Below, piece after piece: positions 43,471 through 53,120 of a stretch of 64,000 nucleotides of DNA. The notes beneath the pieces are model-generated. The model had not been told where the DNA came from and made no database searches. It saw only the letters and a program-made list of their open reading frames with translations. Source of the stretch: Planctomycetota bacterium (GTDB lineage Bacteria; Planctomycetota; UBA1135; GCA-002748355); the NCBI GenBank assembly GCA_002748355.1, contig PDSF01000029.1, positions 1 through 64,000 of the forward strand, read 5' to 3'. The translations under genes were made by a program, and so were the position numbers. Within the stretch, counting starts at the first letter, position 1. Each line of letters begins with the position of its first letter.

Positions 43471-45227
43471 GCCTCTCCCCTTTCGAATTGATTCACCAGG
43501 TCCTGGGCACGCTCAGCATCGAGTTGCTCGTCACGCACGCCGCCGTATCTCGACGCAGCAAGCTCTTCCATCAGCTCGGCTGCACGCTTGGCCAAGCCCT
43601 CTTCCACCTCATGATCTCCCAGCCAAGCAGCGAGATCGCGGTGGAGTAACGCACCCTCTTCGACATTGAGTCGATCGGCGAGATAGGCCGTCAAGGCTCG
43701 CAGCGGGCCCTCCTCAGTGAGCCTTCGGGAGAAACGCTGGGCCGCGCCCGCCCGCCGCAGCCGCGCCGGGTCACTGGCACGGACTCGGCGCCAATACACA
43801 AAGCCAAACCCAAGGGCGAAGAGCCCCCACGGAGCGAGCAAAGCCAGCCAAAGCAGGGAATCACTGGGCCGAAACGGCTTTGGCGGCGCCCCGACAATGG
43901 CGATGCGATCGAAGACATCGTCGACACCTGGGACCAGATCTTCACGCTCGGAGGGCAGCGGTGCCAACCCGCCACCGCCACCGGCGAGCGGGGTAACCTC
44001 GACAGGAATCGCCTCGCTGCGCGCGACGAAATAGCCCTCTTTCTCGGGGTCGAAGTACGGCAACTCGATCGCGGGCAGCTCCTTCACGCTGTCGCTGAGC
44101 GCCACCAACTCGTAACGCGCGATGACCCGGTCGGCTTGCCGCTTGATCTCCCGGCCAAAAACATTGAAGCCGGACAGCTTGTCGAGCCCCGGCAACTCAA
44201 CAAAGTTGAAGTTACCCGAGCCGAGCAAGTCCAAGCGAAGCTCGATGTTTTCACCGACATCGAAGCTGCGCTTATTCAGCTTTGCCTCAAGGGAAAAGGC
44301 GCCGACGGCGTTCGCGAAGGCTGCCGGGCGACCGGCCTCGGGGAGGGGGCGAACCTCAAGCACAGCGCCGCCATCACTACTGACATTGCCGATGCGCGTC
44401 TGTTGGCGTCGCCCAAAAAAATCGGGCCGCTGCCGAGGATCGGCCCAATAGAACTGCATCTGCACCGGCGACAGCTCGAAGCTGCCAACCTTGTTGATAT
44501 AGAAGCGCCGGCTCAGTTCGAAAGCGATGAACTCGTCATCCCCACGCTTGACGCTTGCGAGGCGCTGCACCGCAACTCGTTGATTCCCAAGCACGCACTG
44601 CTTATTCGCCTGAACGCCGGCTGACTCGGAAACGAGACCCGCGGGGAACTTCGAGAGCCATGGCGCGCTGAGGCGGATCGGCACCGAAACGTTCCAGCCA
44701 GGGTCGACGATCCCCTCGACCAGGTTTCGCTCGCTTTTGAGGCCAAAGCGTAAGCGCACGCGAACGCTCTGGTGCAAATAAGGCCGCTCCGGCTCCAACT
44801 TGAGCTCGACGAAGGCCCTCCCCCGAGCAAAGAGGTTCTCCCGAACATGGACCGTGAAGCGCCGTCTGGTGCGCAGGACCTTGCCGTCGATCTTCAGCGA
44901 GAGTTCGGGGATCTCAAACGTGCCGACACGCTGTGGCCGTATCGAAAGGTCCCAAGACAGGCTCGAGGAACGGCTCTCACGACCGTTGATGTTCCGGGTC
45001 ATCGAAAAGAGCTTTGGGCCGGAAGCTTCGATGCGCAGGCCGTCGATTTCCGGGAGCTTTATGAGCTCACCGTCCTTCGCGTTCGGGGCCGTAATGCGCA
45101 AGCCCGTAACCGTGCCGATTTCGAAGTCGAGAGGGCCCAAGGGCTCGACCCGCAAGCCCTGAGCGAGGGCGCTGCTCACCAGCAAGAGCAGGAGGAGCAC
45201 AGAGTTTCGCACCTGGAGCATCCTCAC
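43467..45227 (-). CDS. batD: BatD-like oxygen-tolerance protein, 586 aa
   Basis: Signal peptide (VLLLLLLVSSALAQG), then tandem immunoglobulin-like beta domains: PLGPLDFEIGTVTGLRITA, RTRRRFTVHVRENLFARGRA, FVELKLEPERPYLHQSVRVR, GAFSLEAKLNKRSFDVGENI and NFVELPGLDKLSGFNVFGRE. One transmembrane helix lies near 480 (LLWLALLAPWGLFALGFGFV), followed by a cytoplasmic helical tail. Domain order and length agree with BatD (DUF11/BatD family). The start is GTG at 45227, overlapping the BatC-like stop; a second ATG is two codons in. Co-operonic with batC and batE. Confidence 0.86.
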   Translation of the reverse strand: MRMLQVRNSVLLLLLLVSSALAQGLRVEPLGPLDFEIGTVTGLRITAPNAKDGELIKLPEIDGLRIEASGPKLFSMTRNINGRESRSSSLSWDLSIRPQRVGTFEIPELSLKIDGKVLRTRRRFTVHVRENLFARGRAFVELKLEPERPYLHQSVRVRLRFGLKSERNLVEGIVDPGWNVSVPIRLSAPWLSKFPAGLVSESAGVQANKQCVLGNQRVAVQRLASVKRGDDEFIAFELSRRFYINKVGSFELSPVQMQFYWADPRQRPDFFGRRQQTRIGNVSSDGGAVLEVRPLPEAGRPAAFANAVGAFSLEAKLNKRSFDVGENIELRLDLLGSGNFNFVELPGLDKLSGFNVFGREIKRQADRVIARYELVALSDSVKELPAIELPYFDPEKEGYFVARSEAIPVEVTPLAGGGGGLAPLPSEREDLVPGVDDVFDRIAIVGAPPKPFRPSDSLLWLALLAPWGLFALGFGFVYWRRVRASDPARLRRAGAAQRFSRRLTEEGPLRALTAYLADRLNVEEGALLHRDLAAWLGDHEVEEGLAKRAAELMEELAASRYGGVRDEQLDAERAQDLVNQFERGEA

Positions 45228-46129
45228 CAGTCCCTCTTACCCGGCCGATGCCGCTTGGCGCCTGAGCGCTTCCTCTGCGCCTCCTGCAGGATTTGCTGCA
45301 GACGCTGGAGCAAGCGCATTTTCTCCTCTTCGCTGAGTTCCGGCGCCGCCTTGGCGCCCTGCTGCTTCTCAGCAGCCTTGGCTTGGTTCTGCTTGCCCTG
45401 CTGCTTCTCGCCGGGCTTGTCCTTGCTTTGCTTTTCTTCGGAGCCCTTCTTTTCGCCCTGCTGTTTCTCGGAATCTTTCGATTCCTGCGTCTCCTTCTTG
45501 TCCTGGCCAGACTTGTCCTGGCCAGACTTTGGATCCTGCTTGCCAGTGTCTTGCTTGGACTGGTCCTGCTTCTTGCCGTCCTTACCCTTTTTGTCCTTCT
45601 TCTTGTTCTCTTTCTTCTGCTTCGCCCGCTTCTTCTCCTCCTCGATTTCCTCTTGGAGCTTCAAGGCACGAGCCAGGTTCCGCCGTAGTTCCCTGCGACC
45701 GGGAGCCGCCGTCAGAGCCGATTCGAATGCCGCCACCGAACGTTCTGCCAGCTTCTCCGCCTTATCCAAGGCCTTGGACGCCATCGCCTGCTTGCCCTGG
45801 GCCAGCTTCGCGGCGCCAAGGATATTGTCGCGTAACACGTTGAGCTTGGGATCGCGAGCGGCGGCGCGCTCGGCATAGGCTTCGGCCGCCACAATCTGGC
45901 CACTGCGCCAAGCAGCCACGGCGAGGTTTTGCAGTAGTGTCGCCGGCTCTTCGCCCCCATAGGCGGCCTCGGCATCCTTGAGCTTGGCGAGGGCGGCGGA
46001 GCTATCTCCACTCCGCAGCAGACGCACGCCTTCGGCGAAGTCCTCCCGCCCCTGAGCGGATGCAGGAGCGGCAGAAAACAACAGCAGAGCCAGAAGGGCG
46101 AGCAGGAACTGGGGTCGAAGGCTGCACAT
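45224..46129 (-). CDS. batC: BatC-like TPR protein with long K/Q-rich tail, 301 aa
   Basis: The ATG at 46129 starts a clean signal peptide (LRPQFLLALLALLLFSAAPA). TPR repeats occupy about 30-150 (DFAEGVRLLRSGDSSAALAK, LLQNLAVAAWRSGQIVAAEA, FESALTAAPGRRELRRNLAR). The rest is an extraordinary low-complexity tail of K, Q, E, D and G, including a perfect 15-bp tandem repeat (45497-45526) that encodes SGQDK twice. It ends in EEEKMRLLQRLQQILQEAQR, a short helix. BatC proteins have this TPR plus charged-tail architecture. No BatA or BatB gene is adjacent, although a BatA-like gene is 12 kb away. Confidence 0.75.
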   Translation of the reverse strand: MCSLRPQFLLALLALLLFSAAPASAQGREDFAEGVRLLRSGDSSAALAKLKDAEAAYGGEEPATLLQNLAVAAWRSGQIVAAEAYAERAAARDPKLNVLRDNILGAAKLAQGKQAMASKALDKAEKLAERSVAAFESALTAAPGRRELRRNLARALKLQEEIEEEKKRAKQKKENKKKDKKGKDGKKQDQSKQDTGKQDPKSGQDKSGQDKKETQESKDSEKQQGEKKGSEEKQSKDKPGEKQQGKQNQAKAAEKQQGAKAAPELSEEEKMRLLQRLQQILQEAQRKRSGAKRHRPGKRDW

Positions 46130-46319
46130 TGGGCCAAGCAACGATACGCCCCCGGCCCTGCTCCCGCGAGCCAGAGAAAGAACATCAGCAGCGAGTCCGG
46201 CGATCAGGCGACATCCTTGAGCGCCAACGGGCAGAACAGCAAGCATGCGCCCCCCTCTACCAAGCGAGTTCTTCGAGGGCCTTTGGACCTAGGTGCACAA
46301 ATCCTTGTAGCCTCCAGCC

Positions 46320-47036
46320 ATGAAACTCCTTCTAGGCAGCGGTGGTTTTCGCACCGAGGAACGCAAACAGGTCCTCGGCCGTGAGATGCGGGCACATTTC
46401 GGGGATGTCTCGCGAATACTCTTCGTCCCCTTCGCCTTGGCCGATCACGAGGCCTACGTCGCCGGCCTCTACGAGCGTGGCCTCGACTTTGGCTATGAGC
46501 TTGACGGCATCCACAAGCACCGAGATCCGGTGCAGGCGGTGAATGAGGCCGAAGCGATCTATGTCGGTGGCGGCAACAGCTTCCGCCTCGCATACGACCT
46601 ACAGCGACTCGGCCTGATCTGCCCGATCCGCGAACGCGTGCGCAGCGGTCTGCCCTATCTCGGCGTCTCCGCCGGCACCAACGCCGCCTGCCCAACGATC
46701 ATGACGACCAACGACATGCCGATCGTCATGCCTTCGAGCTTCGAAGCGCTCGGGCTCGTGCCTTTCCAAATCAACCCGCATTACTACTCGGGGAGCCTCT
46801 TCCTCCCGGGCGCGGACGGCTACGACGAGCACTTTGGCGAGACGCGCGACGAACGCATCCAGCAGTTCCACGAGGTCAACGAGACCCCGGTCATCGGCCT
46901 CTGGGAAGGCGACATGCTCCGCGTGGAGGATGCTCGCGTCACCCTCCTCGGCGAGCGGGCCCGCATCTTCCGTCGTGGCGAAGCAGCTCGCGACCTGCCC
47001 GCGGGCGAGATCGACCCGGCGCTGCTGGGCTACTGA
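46320..47036 (+). CDS. pepE: Peptidase E (alpha-aspartyl dipeptidase), family S51, 238 aa
   Basis: Cytosolic dipeptidase that hydrolyses Asp-X dipeptides. The nucleophile elbow GVSAGTNAACPT contains S117. YVGGGNSFRL, the central NDMPIV region and FQINPHYYSG with the catalytic histidine match PepE. The length agrees with E. coli PepE (229 aa). The ATG at 46320 has no strong ribosome-binding site. It is divergent from the BatC-like gene by about 190 bp. Confidence 0.92.
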   Translation: MKLLLGSGGFRTEERKQVLGREMRAHFGDVSRILFVPFALADHEAYVAGLYERGLDFGYELDGIHKHRDPVQAVNEAEAIYVGGGNSFRLAYDLQRLGLICPIRERVRSGLPYLGVSAGTNAACPTIMTTNDMPIVMPSSFEALGLVPFQINPHYYSGSLFLPGADGYDEHFGETRDERIQQFHEVNETPVIGLWEGDMLRVEDARVTLLGERARIFRRGEAARDLPAGEIDPALLGY

Positions 47037-47062
47037 GCCCGAACAGGCCCCCCCGACCATCT

Positions 47063-47089
47063 CTGTTAGCATGTAAGCCCCGCTAACAG
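47063..47089. terminator. Perfect 8-bp hairpin between pepE and the secreted protein gene
   Basis: CTGTTAGC (47063-47070) and GCTAACAG (47082-47089) are exact complements around an 11-base loop. It lies 26 bases after the pepE stop and 30 bases before the next start. Either a terminator or an operator or leader hairpin would fit. Confidence 0.45.
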
Positions 47090-47119
47090 GAACCTCTCTC
47101 TCCTCAATAGGTGCCGCCA

Positions 47120-48169
47120 ATGCTTCCTCACAAGTCTTGCTTACCCGCCCTCCTCTTCCTCGCCCTGTCCATCCCCAGCTATGCGCAGAACTGCGGCGCC
47201 GGCTCGCAGCTTCTCAAGAACGATCAGCTCCCCGCCAACCCGACCTCCTTCCAGAGGATCGCCCTCGTCCCCGGCGTCTGCCCTGGCGATGCGGTGATGA
47301 GCATCCTCGACGCCGGCGCCCCGGCGACGATCTACAGCGTCTCGGTCGGCTTCGCTCACAAGCTGGCCGTAGGCGGTGCCCGTGCCATCGTCGACGTGGA
47401 GATCTACGATGGCGCCACACCCGGAGCCGGAGGCCGCTACAAGCTGGGGCCGCTGCTCTTCACCACCAAGGGCAGCTCCAGCAACCTGCAGCTGGCAAGC
47501 ACCGGCATCAACAACTGGAAGCTACCTACCCCGGTCAAGGTGAGCTCCGGCAAAGCGGTGATCGGCTTCCGCATGGTTAAGAACTACAGCGGCGGTTCTT
47601 GTCAGCTCGGTTTTAACGCCAACTTCTTCACCGACAACGCCACGGGACGTTTCCCCGGGAAGAACATCCTCGATGACCCCAAGCACGGGCCGATCGACCC
47701 CTTTATCTACACAGGGTTCGGGCTGCCGCTTTATCCGATCTACTACAAGGGCAACTGGGTCATCCGCGCCTGTATCAAGAAGGATGTGAGCGTGGCCTGG
47801 GCTGGCAGCGCCACTCCCGGAGGCTTCGTATCGCTAACCTATAACGCCCCCCGCCAAGCTGGAGACCAATACTTCGTACTCGCGTCGGGGGGGATATCCA
47901 CGGGATTCCCCAGCCCCTGGGGCCGTGTACCGCTGAACTTCGACCCGATCTTCAACTGCTTTTTGAGCGGCTGCCGCAGCACCCTGATCAACCCGGTCGG
48001 AACCTTTAATGCTCAGGGACAGGCCTTCGGAGCCCTGCGCATCCCGAACATTCCCAGCCTCAAAAACTCGGGGCTGAAGCTCTACATCGGCTTCGTAACC
48101 TATTCCAAGGCCGGCTTCTTCCCTTGGAAGAGCATTTCGGCCCCCAGCCGCCCCATCATCATCAACTAG
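47120..48169 (+). CDS. Secreted hypothetical protein, 349 aa
   Basis: Signal peptide (LPALLFLALSIPSYAQ) from the ATG at 47120; an ATG nine bases upstream is also possible. Cysteines are few but paired (NCGAG, PGVCPG). The first 220 residues form a beta-sandwich-like region. The last 120 (ATPGGFVSLTYNAPRQAGDQ, then YFVLASGGISTGFP, then GTFNAQGQAFGALRIPN) follow a C-terminal domain pattern common to many large secreted planctomycete proteins, where an all-beta fold ends in an ALxIPN and IGFVTY motif. Function unknown; a cell-surface location is likely. Confidence 0.72.
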   Translation: MLPHKSCLPALLFLALSIPSYAQNCGAGSQLLKNDQLPANPTSFQRIALVPGVCPGDAVMSILDAGAPATIYSVSVGFAHKLAVGGARAIVDVEIYDGATPGAGGRYKLGPLLFTTKGSSSNLQLASTGINNWKLPTPVKVSSGKAVIGFRMVKNYSGGSCQLGFNANFFTDNATGRFPGKNILDDPKHGPIDPFIYTGFGLPLYPIYYKGNWVIRACIKKDVSVAWAGSATPGGFVSLTYNAPRQAGDQYFVLASGGISTGFPSPWGRVPLNFDPIFNCFLSGCRSTLINPVGTFNAQGQAFGALRIPNIPSLKNSGLKLYIGFVTYSKAGFFPWKSISAPSRPIIIN

Positions 48170-48184
48170 CAAGCAGGGAGAGAA

Positions 48185-48213
48185 CTGGCGCGGCAGCAGG
48201 ACCGCCGCGCCAG
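48185..48213. terminator. Bidirectional hairpin terminator
   Basis: CTGGCGCGGC (48185-48194) pairs perfectly with GCCGCGCCAG (48204-48213). It sits between the convergent secreted-protein gene and symporter gene and should serve both. Confidence 0.7.
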
Positions 48214-48217
48214 CGCA

Positions 48218-50281
48218 CTACTCGGCCCGGTTCTCCCTCTCGCTCTCGGCAGGATCCAGCAGCTGCCCGTGGTCGCCTTCGTCGTCACGCAAAGCGCGCA
48301 TGCGCGCAAACATCTGCCGAAGATCAAGGATGCCGCCGATCGTGAACCAGCATAGGATCACAAAGCCGGTCGCGAACACGAACCAGGTCCAGTAACGCCA
48401 GAAGAAAAGCCAAGACTCCGCTGGCACATCGACGCTCAGGTTGTAGATCGTCACGACCACAAAGATCACAGTCCAAATGAGCGGCCAACTGATGGTGATC
48501 CAAGTCACCCACTTGTCACGGCCACTAAACTCGCGGGTAAAGCCGAGCTTCTCCCAAAACCCAGCCTCGTGCTCTTCCACGACATCCTCACCGACCGCGT
48601 ATTGGCCTCGGTGTAGGAGCTTATCGAGGTCGAAATCTCGCTTACACGTCAACAACGAGACCACGACGTAGGACAGAATCGAAAGCACGATGGCGAAGAA
48701 GGCGAGGACCTGCCCGGTCAACCACTTGGTCTCGTGCAAGGTCAGCAGGGCACCGGTCAAGAGACCCTGAGACTCCTCGTAGCTCTCAGCGAGCATCCTG
48801 CCGATGAAGCCCTGCTTGACCACGATGCCGACGCCGGAGAACAGCATGCCGACAATCATCGCCGTCCAGGCCGCAGGAGCTGTCCCCTTCTTCCAGTAGA
48901 GCCCGCCGATAATGGCCGAGCCGGCGCCGCCAACGAAGACGGCCCCGGTCAGCGCCAGATACATGGAGATGTACTGACTGGGCTCATACCAATAACTGAA
49001 CAAGACCGCGAAGAGCGCCACGCCGAAGATCGAAAGACGCAGCAGCAGGAGGTGCTTCTTGGCAGAAAGCGGCTTCTTGCGGAAGGGCAAGACCACATCC
49101 TGAATAAAGATCGCCCCCCAGGAGTGCAGATAGGTGTCGTTGGTGCTGATAAAGGCCCCGATCATGGCCGCACACATCAGCCCGAGCAGGCCTGCTGGCA
49201 GCAGTACCGCCAACGCCAAGGGCGTCCGGACCTCGGACTGCACACTCTCCTTGCTGTAGGCAGCAACCGCCTCGTGGACCAGGCTCGCGTCTTCGACGTA
49301 GGCCGGGTGATGCAGCATGGTCCGAATGCAAATCGGCAATACCAGCGTCACCAGCATCAGCACCCGGAAGCGCCAGCCATTGAGGATGTTCGCCATCTTG
49401 GCTTCGTGCGGGGTGCGGGCGGCGGCGTTGTACCCCTGATCTCCCTGCCAAGCGCGCATTCCGTAAAACAGAATCACCACCGAGATCAACCAGTAGAAGA
49501 CGTTGAAACGGTCTTCTCCACCGAGATCGAAGGGGTGAAGCAGCGACCTGCCGGCAATCGGGTTGGGATCGCCCACAGCGACGACGCTGCCCTCGTAGAC
49601 CTTACCGAGCAGGGTGTCGGCGATATGTTCCCAAGGTATCGTGAACAACAAAAACGCCATCACGATCATGAAGACGTAGTTGCTAAATACGCCCTGCATG
49701 AAGTCGGTGACGATGATCGCCACCTGTCCACCTAGGAAGACGAAGACCAAGGCGATGCTCATCAACAAGAGCATGAGCACCAAGAAGGTATCGCAGGTAA
49801 TCCCGAGGAAGAGGAAGTGCTCGGGAAAGCCACAGAGGGCGATAAAGAAACGCGCGGCAACACCGGGAAATATACCGTAGTTAATGATCCCGGAGAGAAA
49901 AGCGCAGAGTCCGGCGAAGACTCGAAAGCTCTTGCTGTACCGGCGCTCAAAGAACTCCGCGAGGGTCAACGCACGGGTGCGCCGGAAGCGGTAGATCACC
50001 CAGCCCGACAGCGCCATCAGGATCAGGGCCGGCCCTTCGAGCAACCCCCACCAGATCGTGGTAAAGCCGACGTCGTAGTTGGCCTGGAAGTACCAGACCA
50101 AGGTAATCACGCCAAGCTGCGCCATATTGAAGGCCACCGAGATCAGGTAGCGACCGGCACAGCGCTTGGCGGCGAGAAAACCGGAGACGCTCTTCGCGTA
50201 ACGTTTCGTGTAGAGCGCCCCAGCAAAGAGAGCCACGAAGAGGGCTACGACGATGAGCCAGTCGATGCTCTGGAGATTCAT
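48218..50281 (-). CDS. Sodium:solute symporter family transporter, 687 aa
   Basis: Integral membrane protein with about 13-15 helices. The SSS family landmarks are present: early TKRYAKSVSGFLAAKRCAGR (typical xxYFLAGR region), GQVAIIVTDFMQGVFSNYVF (the conserved G-x-x-x-x-v-x-T-D-x-x-Q), RAWQGDQGYNAAARTPHEAK and ALLLP-like helices with MIGAFISTNDTYLHSWGAIF. The charged C-terminal cytosolic tail is long. It begins seven bases after the stop of the GH38 alpha-mannosidase gene and is probably in one transcript with it. That makes a sugar, sialic acid or other Na+-coupled carbohydrate-derived substrate plausible. Confidence 0.88.
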   Translation of the reverse strand: MNLQSIDWLIVVALFVALFAGALYTKRYAKSVSGFLAAKRCAGRYLISVAFNMAQLGVITLVWYFQANYDVGFTTIWWGLLEGPALILMALSGWVIYRFRRTRALTLAEFFERRYSKSFRVFAGLCAFLSGIINYGIFPGVAARFFIALCGFPEHFLFLGITCDTFLVLMLLLMSIALVFVFLGGQVAIIVTDFMQGVFSNYVFMIVMAFLLFTIPWEHIADTLLGKVYEGSVVAVGDPNPIAGRSLLHPFDLGGEDRFNVFYWLISVVILFYGMRAWQGDQGYNAAARTPHEAKMANILNGWRFRVLMLVTLVLPICIRTMLHHPAYVEDASLVHEAVAAYSKESVQSEVRTPLALAVLLPAGLLGLMCAAMIGAFISTNDTYLHSWGAIFIQDVVLPFRKKPLSAKKHLLLLRLSIFGVALFAVLFSYWYEPSQYISMYLALTGAVFVGGAGSAIIGGLYWKKGTAPAAWTAMIVGMLFSGVGIVVKQGFIGRMLAESYEESQGLLTGALLTLHETKWLTGQVLAFFAIVLSILSYVVVSLLTCKRDFDLDKLLHRGQYAVGEDVVEEHEAGFWEKLGFTREFSGRDKWVTWITISWPLIWTVIFVVVTIYNLSVDVPAESWLFFWRYWTWFVFATGFVILCWFTIGGILDLRQMFARMRALRDDEGDHGQLLDPAESERENRAE

Positions 50282-50288
50282 GGAGGAT

Positions 50289-53120
50289 TCAGCTGATACG
50301 TAGCGTCACGATCTGGAAGGGGCGCAAGTCGAGGCGAGTCTTGGCGTCGCTTAGCTCAAGCACTTCGCCAAGGCTCTGCTCGTGCAGGTCGACCAGCTCG
50401 ACACGTTTCACCGGGAAACGCCAACGAATGCTCAGCGGGCCACGGCGGCCGCTGCGCTCGACCAAGCGGAGGATACGGGAGCCCCCGTCCTCGGAGAGTT
50501 TGAAGGCAGCGATCTCGACCCGGCCATTGGCCTCGAGCAGGAAGGGCGGCTCCTGCGCAGCGGGACCAGGCTCGACGCGCAGCGGATGCGCCAAGCCGTC
50601 CGCCTGCGCAAACACGGCGCCCGGGTCGCTCTTCCCAGCATGCGGGAAGAGAGCATAACGAATCAGGTGCCGGCCTCGATCACAGCTAGGGTCGGGAAAG
50701 ATCGGCGAGCGCAGCAAGCTGAGCCCGAGGGTGCCACCAAGGCAGGACTTGCCGAACTTGTTCCTATCCAGGAGTGCTAGCCCAAAGCCCGGCTCGGAAA
50801 GGTCGACGAAACCGTGCCCAGGCACTTCAAAACGCGCCTGCTCCCAGCTGGTGTTTTGGTGGGTCGCCCGCCAGATATGGCCGAACTGGATGCCGTAGCA
50901 GGCATGCCTAGCCCGAATCCGCGTCGGGAACAGCGCGCGCAGCAGCTTCCGCTCCTCCTGCCAATCGATGTCCAGCTCGATATCGATACGAGCCGACGCC
51001 GCATCCAGGCGATAACGCTGCCGAAGGCGGCTGCGCTCACCAAGGGCTCGCTCCACTTCGATCTCGGCGCGCAACGGATGCTCGGACACGAGCCGAATCG
51101 ACTCCGCCGGGCTTTCGATCGGAGCGGCACTCTTTTCATAACCCGGAGCGATATCCCAGGCCTCCCAGTTGGTCGGCTTGTCCTCGTATAGAACCAGTTG
51201 GTTCAGAGGCAGCAGCCCGCTCGCATCCTCAGCATTCAAAGGTGTGGCTTCCTGCTGGCGCTGCAAGGAAGCAATGCGCCCCGCCTCGTCGACCTCGACA
51301 CTCAACCAGTGATTGGCCAGCCGTCTGGGGCTGGCCTGCACCTCGTCATCGACCTCCAAAACGATCCCCCCCTGGCCCAAGGGAGGAAGCTCCTGGGAGA
51401 AGGAGAGCCCGCCTTCGTGCTCGACCACGCCCGACCTGGCAACCGAGGCAGGATTGAAAACATGGACCGCAGCAGCGTCCGCCTCCGAGACCCGCATGGT
51501 CGCCTCGATCTCCTGCATCTGGACATCGAACTGAGCGTAGGCCTCGGACGCGTCGTCATAGACCTCTCGGATCGAGGTCCCGGGCAAGATGTCGTGGAAC
51601 TGGTGCAGAAGCACATGCTTCCAGGCCTCGGTCAGGGAGGCGGCATGTTCGCGAGCCAGCGTCAGATCCTCGCGCGAAGCCAAGCCAATCTCGATCCGGC
51701 GCAGACGGCGCTCGGCCTCGGCATTGGCGGCCTTGAGCCAGGCCTGCGAGGTAAACGTACCGCGATGTAGCTCCAGGTAGAGTTCTCCGTCCCAGACCGG
51801 CAGACCCTGGCTGCGCTCGTGCAAGCGCTCGCAGAAGGCCCGCACCGTGCTCGGCTGCACTTGGATCTCTTTGCTGAGATCTGGCATCGAAACCATACGC
51901 TCCAGCATCTCCGCAGTAGGCCCGCCGCCGCCATCGCCATAGCCAAAGAGAAAGAGCCAATCCTCCTGCGTCTTAGGAGCCAGGCGCCGGAGTTTATCAG
52001 CACCGTGCTTCAGGTCCTTGGCCTCAAAGCTAGCGTTATAGTTATCTCCCGGCGTGAAATGACTCAGCAACTCGGTGCCGTCGATACCTCGCCAAAAGAA
52101 GCTGACCTGTGAAAACTCGTTCGTCTCGCACCAGCTCATCTTATTGGTAATAAAGGTCTCGATACCCGCCAGCTTCGCGATCTGCGGCAGCGAGGCCGGG
52201 AAGCCAAAAGAATCGGGCAAGAAGAGGTGCTTTTGCCGGACTTCATCGCCAAAGAACTCGCGAAACGCCGCCGTGCCGACTAGAAACTGCCGCACCAACG
52301 CCTCACCCGATGGCACCTGGCAATCGGCCTCGATCCACATCGCACCGCCTGGCTCCCAGCGACCCTCCTCCACGCGAGCCCGAATGCGATCGAGCAACTT
52401 CGGAGCATCCTCTCGCAAATATTCGTATTGCTGCGCCTGGCTACCGATAAAGCAAAAGCTTGGGTAACGATCCATCAGCTCGAGCACCGTCGCCCAAGTC
52501 CGCTGGATCTTCCGCCGTGTCTCCCGCAGCGGCCACAGCCAGGCGGTGTCGATGTGCCCATGACCGCAGGCGTGGCAACGCGTAACGCCCCCCTCTTCCG
52601 GGGCATGCTCGGCGAGCGCCCCTTCGTGCTCTTCGCGCACGGAGCTGCGCCAGAGTTCCTCGTCAAAGACCCAGATCTCGGCGAAGCGCAGCTCGCCAGG
52701 CAGCTCCCGCTTCCACTGCTCTTGCAGCTCCTCGGCGTCCCACCAGAACAGCGACTGGCCCAGGGCCATATTGCAGGCGGCTTCGACGTAGAACTCGACC
52801 GCTCCAGGCGCGGCCACCGGACTCAGCAGGCAGTATTCGTGATAGAGGTCAAAGCCCTGCTTGCGGCGCCCCTCCTCATAGAGCAAGGCCTCTGTCCCCG
52901 AAGAAAAGCGCAGCGCCAGCCGCTTGCCAAGCAAGCTGCCAGGCAGCTCGCCGCGCAGGCGAAACCACGCCGTCGACCACACCGGCCCCCATTGAAATCC
53001 AGGCTCCACAGGCCGGTAATCGGCCTGCTTCGCCTCTGCCAGGCTCAGCCGCTCTGTCGTCTGAAAGACCTCGACAGCAAGAGGGAGAGAATCACGCAAC
53101 CAAGAGGGAGATTCCTGCAT
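50289..53120 (-). CDS. Alpha-mannosidase, glycoside hydrolase family 38, about 943 aa
   Basis: Hydrolyses terminal alpha-mannosides with retention; Zn-dependent. HACGHGHIDTAWLWPLRETR carries zinc ligands H189 and D191, and LFLPDSFGFPASLPQIAKLA the nucleophile D303. LLHQFHDILPGTSIREVYDD is the family's third motif. The C-terminal beta-sandwich domains (from about 600) are complete. I place the start at the ATG at 53120 (MQESPSWL); the frame continues open to 53429 through AT-rich, non-coding-looking sequence. There is no signal peptide, so the enzyme is probably cytosolic, acting on imported oligosaccharides brought in by the symporter encoded just downstream. Confidence 0.87.
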   Translation of the reverse strand: MQESPSWLRDSLPLAVEVFQTTERLSLAEAKQADYRPVEPGFQWGPVWSTAWFRLRGELPGSLLGKRLALRFSSGTEALLYEEGRRKQGFDLYHEYCLLSPVAAPGAVEFYVEAACNMALGQSLFWWDAEELQEQWKRELPGELRFAEIWVFDEELWRSSVREEHEGALAEHAPEEGGVTRCHACGHGHIDTAWLWPLRETRRKIQRTWATVLELMDRYPSFCFIGSQAQQYEYLREDAPKLLDRIRARVEEGRWEPGGAMWIEADCQVPSGEALVRQFLVGTAAFREFFGDEVRQKHLFLPDSFGFPASLPQIAKLAGIETFITNKMSWCETNEFSQVSFFWRGIDGTELLSHFTPGDNYNASFEAKDLKHGADKLRRLAPKTQEDWLFLFGYGDGGGGPTAEMLERMVSMPDLSKEIQVQPSTVRAFCERLHERSQGLPVWDGELYLELHRGTFTSQAWLKAANAEAERRLRRIEIGLASREDLTLAREHAASLTEAWKHVLLHQFHDILPGTSIREVYDDASEAYAQFDVQMQEIEATMRVSEADAAAVHVFNPASVARSGVVEHEGGLSFSQELPPLGQGGIVLEVDDEVQASPRRLANHWLSVEVDEAGRIASLQRQQEATPLNAEDASGLLPLNQLVLYEDKPTNWEAWDIAPGYEKSAAPIESPAESIRLVSEHPLRAEIEVERALGERSRLRQRYRLDAASARIDIELDIDWQEERKLLRALFPTRIRARHACYGIQFGHIWRATHQNTSWEQARFEVPGHGFVDLSEPGFGLALLDRNKFGKSCLGGTLGLSLLRSPIFPDPSCDRGRHLIRYALFPHAGKSDPGAVFAQADGLAHPLRVEPGPAAQEPPFLLEANGRVEIAAFKLSEDGGSRILRLVERSGRRGPLSIRWRFPVKRVELVDLHEQSLGEVLELSDAKTRLDLRPFQIVTLRIS

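Noticed and set aside
48734..49735. 333-aa plus-strand ORF, H/Q/R-rich
   Set aside because: Antisense of the symporter; its composition reflects transmembrane codons read backwards.
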